In this document: positions 6,427 through 13,365 of the stretch, piece by piece
How the letters are laid out: each line of letters begins with the position of its first letter
Position numbering within the stretch: the first letter of the stretch is position 1
Assembly: GCA_027296925.1 (NCBI GenBank)
Contig: JAPUIP010000230.1
Location: 1-13,926, forward strand
From: Candidatus Poribacteria bacterium
GTDB taxonomy: Bacteria; Poribacteria; WGA-4E; PCPOR2b
DNA length: 13,926 bases
Reading direction: 5' to 3'
The notes under the pieces: generated by a model
Database searches by the model: none
Told to the model about the DNA's origin: nothing
What the model saw: only the letters and a program-made list of their open reading frames with translations
Translations under genes and position numbers: made by a program

Positions 6427-8169
6427 ATGAACTCAAATATAAGTTCTTCCAGAGTTGCAATCATACTGGTGGGTTTAGAGATCTGTCTAGGGCTATTGAT
6501 AGGTCGCCTGTTTCTGATTCAGTCTCTGCATCGCGAAGAATTGCGCGAACGTTCTGAGCATCATCGTCACGGCCAAGTCCGACTGCCGGTAAAGCGTGGC
6601 AAGATCCTTGATCGGCATCGAAGGATCTTTGCAATGAACCGAGACTTAGTATCCGTCTATGCGGATCCGAAAGCGATGAAAGCTCAGCCCGCCGAAGTGG
6701 CTCAGACACTCGCGCCGCTACTCGATGTCTCCGAAGCGAAACTGTTGCCGGCACTTGAGCAGAAGGACAGACGTTTTGTTTGGCTGCAGCGGAATCTGGA
6801 CTACAATCGCCTGAAGGACATTCGCGAAGTCACGAAAGGCATTCATGGGTTAGGGTATCAAATTCACGGTAAGCGGCTTTACCCCAAGGACGAGCTTGCG
6901 TGCCATATCATTGGATATACAAATTTTGCCAATAAAGGCATGGAGGGCATCGAACGTCAGTATGACACTTACTTAAGTGGGGGGGGGCTCGGCCTCGTCC
7001 CTGATTCAAAATCGCAAGAGAAGTTGGTGACCACAGATGGAAAGAGACGTCCAATTCGCCCGCCGCAACTTTATCAAGAAACCTCAGAATCCGGAGGTCG
7101 CATTGTCCTCACCTTTGATGAATATATTCAACACGTCACCGAAAAAGAACTGCTGGCGGGATGTAAAAAATGGAAAGCAAAGGCAGGAACAGCAATTGTC
7201 ATGCACGCTAAAAGTGGTGAAATTTTGGCAATGGCAAATTATCCGAATTACAACCTAAACCGCTTTTCGACAAGCAGGGAGTCCGCCAAACGAAACCTTG
7301 CCATCTGGATGCAGTATGAGCCAGGCTCTGTGTTTAAGATTGTCACCGCTTCAGCCGTCCTCAACGAGAAACTGATGTCCCCCACTTCGCGGGAGTATTG
7401 CGAAATGGGGGAATACCGTCTGCCGAATGGACATATCATCCACGACGTCAAGCCGAATGCGTGGTTGACACTCAGCGAAATTATCGAGAAATCCAGTAAT
7501 ATCGGCATCATCAAAGCGGCAAGTCACCTTGGGCGAGAGCGTCTGGCAGATTACACTCACCGATTCGGTTTTGGGGAAAAAACAGGGCTCGATCTCCCTT
7601 ACGAAAAGTCCGGTAGCCTACGGGGACTCAAAAAATGGGATGACTACTCGGTGGCTTCCGTTCCTTTCGGGCAGGGCATTTCTGCCACGCCGATCCAAGT
7701 GTTGAACGCTATCAACGTGATCGCGACGAACGGTGTCCTGTTGCAACCGTATGTCACCCTGCAAATTATCAATGGGGATGGTAAAGTGCTGAAACGATCG
7801 CATCCGAAGCCGATTCGGCGTGTCATTTCCGCCGAGACTGCGAACAAGATGAAGAAAATGCTGGTCCGGGTGACAGAAACCGGTGGCGGCATAAATGCGC
7901 GTGTCAAGGGATACCAGGTCGCAGGTAAAACCGGCACGGCGCAAAAAGCCGAAAGGAAAAAGGGTTACGTCAAAGGCAAAGTGGTCAACACCTTTGCGGG
8001 ATTTCTTCCGGCGGAAGACCCATTAATTTCAATCATCGTCGTTGTTGATGAGCCGGCTGGCGCACCCTTGAGCAGCCACGTTACCGCACCGATTTTCCAA
8101 AAGATTGCCGATCAAGTGATGCGTTATTTGAGCCAAAAGGATCTGTTTGCCCAGAGACCGTTGAATTGA
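6427..8169 (+). CDS. ftsI: Penicillin-binding protein, FtsI/PBP2-type septal D,D-transpeptidase
   Basis: Class B PBP of 580 aa that cross-links septal peptidoglycan. One N-terminal membrane anchor (about 9-33) is followed by a pedestal domain starting at RHGQVRLPVKRGKILDRHRR (the RGxIxDRxG-like segment) and including the DELACHIIGYTN and GMEGIERQYD motifs. The transpeptidase domain has all three catalytic boxes: SVFK (S301 nucleophile, K304), SSN (356-358) and KTG (501-503). No PASTA repeats follow. It starts 53 bp after ftsL, without a strong SD. A run of nine G (6979-6987) encodes Gly in the pedestal; the frame is intact. The position before murE fits ftsI (pbpB) of a dcw cluster. Confidence 0.95.
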   Translation: MNSNISSSRVAIILVGLEICLGLLIGRLFLIQSLHREELRERSEHHRHGQVRLPVKRGKILDRHRRIFAMNRDLVSVYADPKAMKAQPAEVAQTLAPLLDVSEAKLLPALEQKDRRFVWLQRNLDYNRLKDIREVTKGIHGLGYQIHGKRLYPKDELACHIIGYTNFANKGMEGIERQYDTYLSGGGLGLVPDSKSQEKLVTTDGKRRPIRPPQLYQETSESGGRIVLTFDEYIQHVTEKELLAGCKKWKAKAGTAIVMHAKSGEILAMANYPNYNLNRFSTSRESAKRNLAIWMQYEPGSVFKIVTASAVLNEKLMSPTSREYCEMGEYRLPNGHIIHDVKPNAWLTLSEIIEKSSNIGIIKAASHLGRERLADYTHRFGFGEKTGLDLPYEKSGSLRGLKKWDDYSVASVPFGQGISATPIQVLNAINVIATNGVLLQPYVTLQIINGDGKVLKRSHPKPIRRVISAETANKMKKMLVRVTETGGGINARVKGYQVAGKTGTAQKAERKKGYVKGKVVNTFAGFLPAEDPLISIIVVVDEPAGAPLSSHVTAPIFQKIADQVMRYLSQKDLFAQRPLN

Positions 8170-8295
8170 CGATTGATACTAATTTGCAGTGCATGTTATC
8201 GAACGCTCGCCGCGAGGTCCCCTTCGTTTTGTCAAGGCGCCTGTAAACATCGAAGCTGAAACAATGGCATTGCTTTTGCTCACCGAGAAACTGTG

Positions 8296-8325
8296 TTGAA
8301 TTGGGTGGCACAAATTGGTAATAAT
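8296..8325 (+). promoter_or_regulatory. Possible promoter ahead of murE
   Basis: TTGAAT (8296-8301), an 18-bp spacer and AATAAT (8320-8325). The matches are reasonable, but the predicted start falls only a few bases before the SD at 8335-8341, so the transcript would have almost no leader. The 178-bp gap between ftsI and murE, long for a dcw cluster, makes a separate start plausible. Confidence 0.25.
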
Positions 8326-8347
8326 TGTTGATTCGAGGAGGCAGATG

Positions 8348-9814
8348 ATGAACCTTCAGCACTTGCTCCAACGTGTAAATATTGTTTCCTCCGTTCGGGG
8401 GCTCGACCGCGAGATCCCCGGCATTGCGAACGACCACCGATCCGTGCAGCCGGGATACGCCTTTATCTGCTACGAAGGTGTCACAGTCGATGGGCACACA
8501 TTCATCCCGAAAGCCATCGAAAACGGCGCAACGGCGGTTGTCGGCGAGAAACCGCCTCCGATAGACCTTCCGAAAGATGTATCCTACATCCAGACGCCCA
8601 ATGGACGTGTCGCGCTGTCGCTCATTGCCGCCAACTGGTACGGTAATCCTGCGGATCGGCTAAAGCTGATTGGCATCACCGGCACAAACGGGAAGACATC
8701 AACCGCGCACCTCGCATATTCGATCTTTACGACTGCCGGACTGAAAGCGGCAATTCTGGGGACGGTTGGTTATCGCTACGGTGACACATGTGTTCCACCC
8801 GCGACAACAACGCCCGACCCCCTGACACTTCACGAACAGTTCAGAAATATCGTTGACGTCGGGCTGAATTATGTGATCATGGAGACCTCTTCTCAGGGAC
8901 TTGCGCAGCATCGGTTGGCGGGGCTTACGTTTGAAACGGCGGTTTTCACGAACCTGACACAGGATCACCTCGATTACCACCAAACGATGGAGGACTACTT
9001 CCACGCGAAACTGATGCTATTTCAGCAGATGTCGTCCGCGAATGCCCTGGCGATCCTCAATGCGGATGACCCCGCTTCCCATCGAATCTGCCATCAAATA
9101 AACGCATCCACCCTAACGTATAGCATTGCGAATCAAGCCGATCTGAGGGCGCGGGATGTGAAATCAACGCTGAAAGGGCTGGCGTTCAACGCAATGACGC
9201 CACACGGGGACATCCGTGTAAAACTGCGTCTGTTGGGAGATTACAATCTCTATAATGCGCTTGCCGCGATTGGGATAGGACTCCATCACGGTTGCTCGCT
9301 CGACGCGATTAAAACCGGGCTTGAATCGACAATCGTGCCGGGACGGTTTGAATTGGTCGATCGAGGGCAGGACTTCGCCGTTGTTGTGGATTACGCGCAT
9401 ACGCCTGATGGTCTGGAAAATCTGTTGTCCGCCGCACGGAAAATTACGAAAGGTCGCCTCATCTGTGTCTTCGGCTGTGGGGGCGATCGCGACCGCGGCA
9501 AACGACCGAAAATGGGGCGGATCTCTACGACGATCGCCGATCACAGCGTCATTACCTCCGACAACCCGCGCACCGAAGATTCGGATGGCATCCTCAGTGA
9601 CATCGTGGCCGGACTCTCCGACGGTGCAAGCTACGATCTGATTCCCGACCGGCGAGAAGCCATCGGTCATGCAATCGAGTCCGCAAAGGTGGGCGATCTC
9701 GTCGCCATCGCGGGGAAGGGGCACGAACCCTATCAGGAGATCGATGGCGTGCGAGTCGACTTCGATGATCGCAAAGTCGCAGCAGAATTCCTTGACACAA
9801 AGCCAGATTGGTGA
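8348..9814 (+). CDS. murE: UDP-MurNAc-L-Ala-D-Glu:meso-diaminopimelate ligase MurE
   Basis: Cytoplasmic Mur ligase of 488 aa that adds the third peptide residue to the peptidoglycan precursor with ATP. The P-loop GTNGKT is at about 112-117 and the nucleotide-sugar and metal region ETSSQGL and FTNLTQDHLDYH follows. The lysine expected to be carbamylated lies in HAKLMLF (about 221), and the third domain has DYAHTPDGLENLL and GCGGDRDRGKRP. DNPR at about 405-408 is the meso-DAP-recognising motif, so the third residue is predicted to be DAP rather than Lys. GKGHEPYQ is near the C-terminus. AGGAGG ends at 8341, so the second of two adjacent ATGs (8348) has the better spacing; 8345 is also possible. 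murF would be expected next but is replaced by the selenium genes. Confidence 0.95.
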   Translation: MNLQHLLQRVNIVSSVRGLDREIPGIANDHRSVQPGYAFICYEGVTVDGHTFIPKAIENGATAVVGEKPPPIDLPKDVSYIQTPNGRVALSLIAANWYGNPADRLKLIGITGTNGKTSTAHLAYSIFTTAGLKAAILGTVGYRYGDTCVPPATTTPDPLTLHEQFRNIVDVGLNYVIMETSSQGLAQHRLAGLTFETAVFTNLTQDHLDYHQTMEDYFHAKLMLFQQMSSANALAILNADDPASHRICHQINASTLTYSIANQADLRARDVKSTLKGLAFNAMTPHGDIRVKLRLLGDYNLYNALAAIGIGLHHGCSLDAIKTGLESTIVPGRFELVDRGQDFAVVVDYAHTPDGLENLLSAARKITKGRLICVFGCGGDRDRGKRPKMGRISTTIADHSVITSDNPRTEDSDGILSDIVAGLSDGASYDLIPDRREAIGHAIESAKVGDLVAIAGKGHEPYQEIDGVRVDFDDRKVAAEFLDTKPDW

Positions 9815-9820
9815 TACACT
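9792..9820 (+). promoter_or_regulatory. Promoter of the sen operon, overlapping the end of murE
   Basis: Perfect TTGACA (9792-9797), a 17-bp spacer and TACACT (9815-9820) preceded by TGA, an extended -10. It overlaps the murE stop codon (9812-9814). Transcription would start near 9827, about 50 nt before the senA ATG. This suggests that the selenium genes form their own transcription unit rather than the tail of the dcw operon. Confidence 0.6.
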
Positions 9821-9876
9821 CCTCATTGTTTTTGTCGCTTTAACCCTGCCTGCAGTGCAACAGAGGAGATGACTTG

Positions 9877-11202
9877 ATGGCACCATCTAGCACGCCGCTG
9901 ACGACCGAAGAACTTGCTGAGTGGGTCCGTGATGCACGACGAAGAACCTTCGATCTGGTTGCGGATCTCAATGATGAGCAAGTGATGAGTCCATATCTGC
10001 CGATTATCAATCCGCTGCTCTGGGAGATTGGGCATGTGGCGTGGTTTCAAGAAAAATGGGTCTTACGAGACGTATGCCAGCAGAAACCGATTCGTGATGA
10101 TGCCGATGCTCTCTGGGACTCGATTGCTATCCCTCACGAAACGCGATGGCACCTGCCGCTGCCCTCCCGCGAAGGGACGTTGGCGTATATGCGTGAAGTG
10201 CAAGATCGGGTGCTGGAGCAACTTCATCGCGGCAACCCAAGTGAAGAATTGGTTTATTTTGCCCGTTACACCACCTTCCACGAAGACATGCACACGGAGG
10301 CGTTCACCTATACACGACAGACGCTGGAACACCCGCCTCCTCGATTTTCCAGTGCAGACAGTTTACAGGAGGTCGGTACCGGAGGCAGGGCGCTGCCCGG
10401 TGATGTGGAAATCCCCGGTGGCACGTTCATGTTGGGCGCGACATCGGATGAGCCGTTCGTGTTTGACAACGAAAAGTGGGCGCACCCGGTCACAGCCGAG
10501 CCGTTCAGGATTGCGCGTGCGCCGGTCACCCAATCAGAGTTTGCGGCGTTTGTAGACGATGGCGGTTATACCCGACAAGCGCTCTGGAGTCAGGCAGGAT
10601 GGGAATGGCGGGAAGCCGAAGGGGCAACACATCCGGTATACTGGCGGCGCGAGCCCAACGGTAGGTGGCTACGCCGGCATTTTGACAAATGGGTGTCGCT
10701 CGAATCTCACCTTCCCATTATACATGTCAACTGGTATGAAGCGGAGGCCTACTGTCGTTGGGCGGGACGTCGGCTACCAACGGAAGCCGAGTGGGAGATC
10801 GCCGCCGCTGTCGAGCAGAATCCGAGCGAATCCGGTTTGTCTTCGAGAAAGCGTCGCTTCCCGTGGGGAGTTGAGCCGCCGACCTCAGCCCACGCCAACC
10901 TTGACTGGAACGCCATGGGGTGTATCGACGTGGGCGCCTTGCCTGAAAGTGACAGCGCCTTTGGCTGCCGACAGATGATCGGTAACGTGTGGGAGTGGAC
11001 AAGTAGCGCGTTTCTCCCCTATCCCGGATTCGAGCGCGACTCTTACAAGGAATATTCCGAGCCCTGGTTTGAAACGCGTAAAGTGCTGCGAGGCGGCTGC
11101 TGGACGACCCGCTCCCGTATGCTTCGTAACACCTGGCGAAATTTCTATACGCCGGATCGACGGGATGTTTGGGCAGGATTTCGCACCTGCGCACTGGATT
11201 GA
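9877..11202 (+). CDS. senA: SenA-type selenoneine synthase (EgtB-like non-haem iron sulfoxide/selenoxide synthase)
   Basis: 441-aa member of the EgtB/SenA/OvoA group, which makes an oxidative C-S or C-Se bond at C2 of hercynine's imidazole. The N-terminal DinB-like part has the iron ligands GHVAWFQEKW (His53) and the HxxxHxE motif HEDMHTE (His135, His139). The C-terminal FGE-sulfatase (formylglycine-generating-enzyme-like) domain starts about 178 with IPGGTFMLG and contains HVNWYEAEAYCRWAGRRLPTEAEWE, GNVWEWTSS and VLRGGCW, ending AGFRTCALD. The ATG at 9877 has GAGGAG eight bases upstream. EgtB and SenA cannot be separated safely on motifs I can see; I call SenA because the next genes are selD and a TIGR04348 glycosyltransferase, as in characterised sen clusters. 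EgtB of an ergothioneine pathway is the alternative. No egtD is in the window. Confidence 0.82.
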   Translation: MAPSSTPLTTEELAEWVRDARRRTFDLVADLNDEQVMSPYLPIINPLLWEIGHVAWFQEKWVLRDVCQQKPIRDDADALWDSIAIPHETRWHLPLPSREGTLAYMREVQDRVLEQLHRGNPSEELVYFARYTTFHEDMHTEAFTYTRQTLEHPPPRFSSADSLQEVGTGGRALPGDVEIPGGTFMLGATSDEPFVFDNEKWAHPVTAEPFRIARAPVTQSEFAAFVDDGGYTRQALWSQAGWEWREAEGATHPVYWRREPNGRWLRRHFDKWVSLESHLPIIHVNWYEAEAYCRWAGRRLPTEAEWEIAAAVEQNPSESGLSSRKRRFPWGVEPPTSAHANLDWNAMGCIDVGALPESDSAFGCRQMIGNVWEWTSSAFLPYPGFERDSYKEYSEPWFETRKVLRGGCWTTRSRMLRNTWRNFYTPDRRDVWAGFRTCALD

Positions 11203-11284
11203 TTGGAGATTCAAATGTATCCTTCCTTTACGAAGCGGAGCATTTTCCACAGGCCAGTACAAAATTCGCTTTGGAGCAATACGC

Positions 11285-12346
11285 ATGAACTTGAATAAGT
11301 TTTCACGAAAACATACCCTGACAAGCCTCGCCAAAACGTGTGGCTGAGCGGCCAAAGTCAGTCCAGTTGGACTCGGAGAACTTTTGGCGAAGCTGCCACA
11401 AAAAGCTGACCCCAACCTGCTCGTTGGCTTTGAGACCAGCGATGACGCGGGCATCTACCGTCTGAACGATGAAATGGCGCTGGTCATCACCGCTGACTTT
11501 ATCACGCCACCGGTTGATGATCCGTACGTATTCGGCCAGATCGGTGCGGCGAATTCAATCAGCGACATTTACGCGATGGGTGGTAGGCCCTTAACTTGTC
11601 TGAATCTGGTCGGTTTCCCATCGAAAAACCTGGGACCGGAAGTCCTGCACGGGATTATCGAAGGCGCATTGAGTAAAATCACTGAAGCCGGCGCGGTCCT
11701 GGCTGGCGGTCATACAACCGATGATGAAGAACCCAAATTTGGGCTGTCGGTCACCGGCATCGTCCATCCCCAGAAATATTGGCGAAACGCCGGTGCAAAG
11801 CCGGGGGATGTGTTGATTTTGACCAAGCCGATTGGCAGCGGCGTGATTTTCAACGCCAATTTGAAAAACTGGGTATCGGACCAGGCATTGGCAGAATGCA
11901 TACAAATTATCACCACCCTGAACAAGAAGGCTGCTGAAGTCATGGCGGACTTCGAGGTCCACGCCGCGACGGACATCACCGGATTCGGGCTGGCCGGTCA
12001 TGCGTTAGAAATGGCAGAAGGTTCCGATGCTGCCCTGGAGATTCACACCGCCGACGTTCCCATCATGCGCGAAGCTTTAGAGATGTACCAGAAAGGAATG
12101 AGCACCGGTGCCAACGCCGCCAATCGCGCACTGATTGAAAATGTAACGCACTTTGAAAAATCACTCCCTTCTTGGCACGAAGAGATATTCGTGGACCCAC
12201 AGACCAGCGGCGGACTTCTGGCTTCGGTGCCGGAGCGCGACAGTCAGGCGCTGCTGAACGCGCTACACGATGCCGGTGTCGAACACGCACGGGTGGTTGG
12301 CCAGGTGAAGCCGCTCGCTCAGTCGAACTATCTTGTCTTTGTGTGA
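11285..12346 (+). CDS. selD: Selenide, water dikinase SelD (SenC), selenocysteine-containing
   Basis: Makes selenophosphate from selenide and ATP, the selenium donor for selenocysteine, selenouridine and, here, the selenosugar. Read through the in-frame TGA at 11345-11347 the gene is 353 codons, the normal size. The N-terminus reads LTSLAKTCG-U-AAKVSP, aligning Sec21 and Lys24 with the catalytic Cys17 and Lys20 of E. coli SelD. Then come VGFETSDDAGIYRL (Asp53/54), TADFITPPVDDPYVFGQI, AANSISDIYAMGGRP, GGHTTDDEEPKFGLSVTG and the C-terminal DITGFGLAGH and VDPQTSGGLL. The ATG at 11285 has GGAG eight bases upstream and is 82 bp after senA. Stopping at the UGA would give a useless 20-residue peptide, and the part after it has no SD-supported start. 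Sec at this position is known in many SelD proteins. Confidence 0.93.
11345..11347 (+). other. selD: In-frame UGA selenocysteine codon of selD (Sec21)
   Basis: Codons run ACG TGT GGC TGA GCG GCC AAA with conserved SelD sequence on both sides in one frame. The position is the catalytic Cys/Sec of the family. Confidence 0.93.
11351..11388 (+). promoter_or_regulatory. Candidate bacterial SECIS hairpin of selD
   Basis: GCCAAAG (11351-11357) pairs with UUUUGGC (11382-11388, one G-U). Inside, AGUCC (11360-11364) pairs with GGACU (11369-11373) around the loop AGUU. The loop starts 17 nt after the UGA and has a G in its first two positions, within the usual range for bacterial SECIS elements. Pairing was read by eye, not computed. 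Confidence 0.6.
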
Positions 12347-12371
12347 GGCTTTTCCCAACGGAGGACAAGTT

Positions 12372-13352
12372 GTGAAAGCCACCGCCATTCCGTCGAAAAA
12401 GTGCAAAATTTGTCTAATCACCCCGGCACCCTCATACTCCCGGAAGGGCAACCGAGTGACGGCACTTCGCTGGGCTCGCATCCTACGGGAACTCGGTTAC
12501 CGCGTTGCCATTGAACAGGAGTATCAAGGGCAGCGGTGCGATCTGATGGTTGCGCTGCACGCACGCCGCAGCCACGCCTCGATCGCCCGCTTTCGAGGCG
12601 AGCACCCAAACTTGCCACTCATCCTCGCGCTGACCGGAACAGATCTCTACGGCGATATCCATACCGATGCATCTGCCCAGGAATCATTGGAGTTGGCGGA
12701 TCGGTTCATCCTGCTGCAACCCGCAGGCGTAGACGAGTTGCCTCAGTCTATGCACGACAAAGCGCGGATTATCTACCAATCTGTGAAACCGCCGCCGGGC
12801 GAGTTTTCCCCGAAACAGGATGCTTTTGAGGTCTGAGTGCTGGGACATCTGCGTCCCGTGAAGGATCCACTCAGAACCGCAATGGCAGCCCGAGTGTTAC
12901 CGTCGTCTTCACGAATTCAGGTGGTGCATGTCGGGTCGGCGCTCACTGAAGACATGAAAAAGGCGGCACGGGTTGAAGCCGCTGCCAACCCCCGCTATCG
13001 CTGGTTAGGGGAACTCCCACGTTGGAAGGCACTTCGCGTCCTTGCCCGCAGCCGTCTCCTCTCGCTCACTTCAGAAATGGAGGGCGGAGCCAATGTGATC
13101 TCTGAGGCGCTCGTTTGTTCCGTTCCTATCATCTCGTCACGAATTTCGGGTTCGATTGGCCTGCTGGGAGAGGATTATCCGGGGTACTTTCCGGTGGGAG
13201 ATACACAGGCGCTGGCGAAACTCCTGGAGCGCGTTGAAACAGACGTGGATTTTTATAACACACTCAAAACATGGTGTAATCGGCTGAAGCCTCTTGTGGA
13301 CCCAGCCCGAGAACGTCAGAGTTGGCAAGATTTACTTCGAGAACTGCTCTGA
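12372..13352 (+). CDS. senB: SenB-type selenosugar synthase (TIGR04348 glycosyltransferase), read through an in-frame UGA
   Basis: Expected to use selenophosphate and a UDP-sugar (UDP-GlcNAc in the characterised pathway) to make a selenosugar for SenA. GT-B architecture. The N-terminal domain has GNRVTALRWAR (26-36), VALHARRSHAS (60-70) and ALTGTDLYGDI. The C-terminal domain has GHLRPVKDPL (158-167), YRWLGELPRWKALR, EGGANVISEA (237-246, an E-x7-E donor motif) and GLLGEDYPGYFPVGD. The GTG at 12372 has GGAGG seven bases upstream, 25 bp after selD. The two halves are in the same frame and separated only by TGA at 12834-12836, codon 155; the sum, 326 residues, is a full-length family member. I recall Cys at this place (VCVLGHLR) in relatives and hydrophobic residues in others, unverified. 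The options are Sec, a split enzyme (GAGG five bases before GTG 12837 could restart translation) or a nonsense mutation. Confidence 0.85.
12834..12836 (+). other. senB: In-frame UGA of senB, candidate selenocysteine codon (position 155)
   Basis: Codons run TTT GAG GTC TGA GTG CTG GGA CAT with conserved SenB sequence on both sides in one frame. It is one substitution away from a Cys codon (TGC or TGT), and the neighbouring selD already requires Sec decoding in this genome. Sec is favoured but not proven. Confidence 0.6.
12834..12873 (+). promoter_or_regulatory. Candidate SECIS-like hairpin of senB
   Basis: UGAGUG (12834-12839, including the UGA) pairs perfectly with CACUCA (12868-12873). Inside, GGGAC (12842-12846) pairs with GUCCC (12853-12857) around AUCUGC. 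The 40-nt span with UGA at the base resembles the E. coli fdhF element, but the apical loop is only 10 nt from the UGA, shorter than usual. An alternative GUCC/GGAU stem (12853-12856 with 12863-12866) puts a CGUGAA loop at 20 nt. Read by eye. Confidence 0.4.
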
Positions 13353-13365
13353 AGGAGGTTGACTC

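Noticed and set aside
9164..9886. 240-codon minus-strand frame opposite murE
   Set aside because: It mirrors the MurE coding strand, has no recognisable domain and runs across the sen promoter.
9877..11202. Plain ergothioneine EgtB
   Set aside because: Possible from motifs alone, but linkage to selD and a SenB-type glycosyltransferase favours SenA. Kept as an alternative in the entry.
11384..12346. SelD starting at TTG 11384
   Set aside because: This start lacks the catalytic Cys/Sec and Lys. An SD-supported ATG at 11285 with read-through of UGA restores the full conserved N-terminus.
12333..12836. Gene ending at 12836 followed by a separate gene from 12837
   Set aside because: Both pieces belong to one glycosyltransferase family in the same frame and sum to full length. 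I annotate one gene with an in-frame UGA and keep the split form only as a stated alternative.
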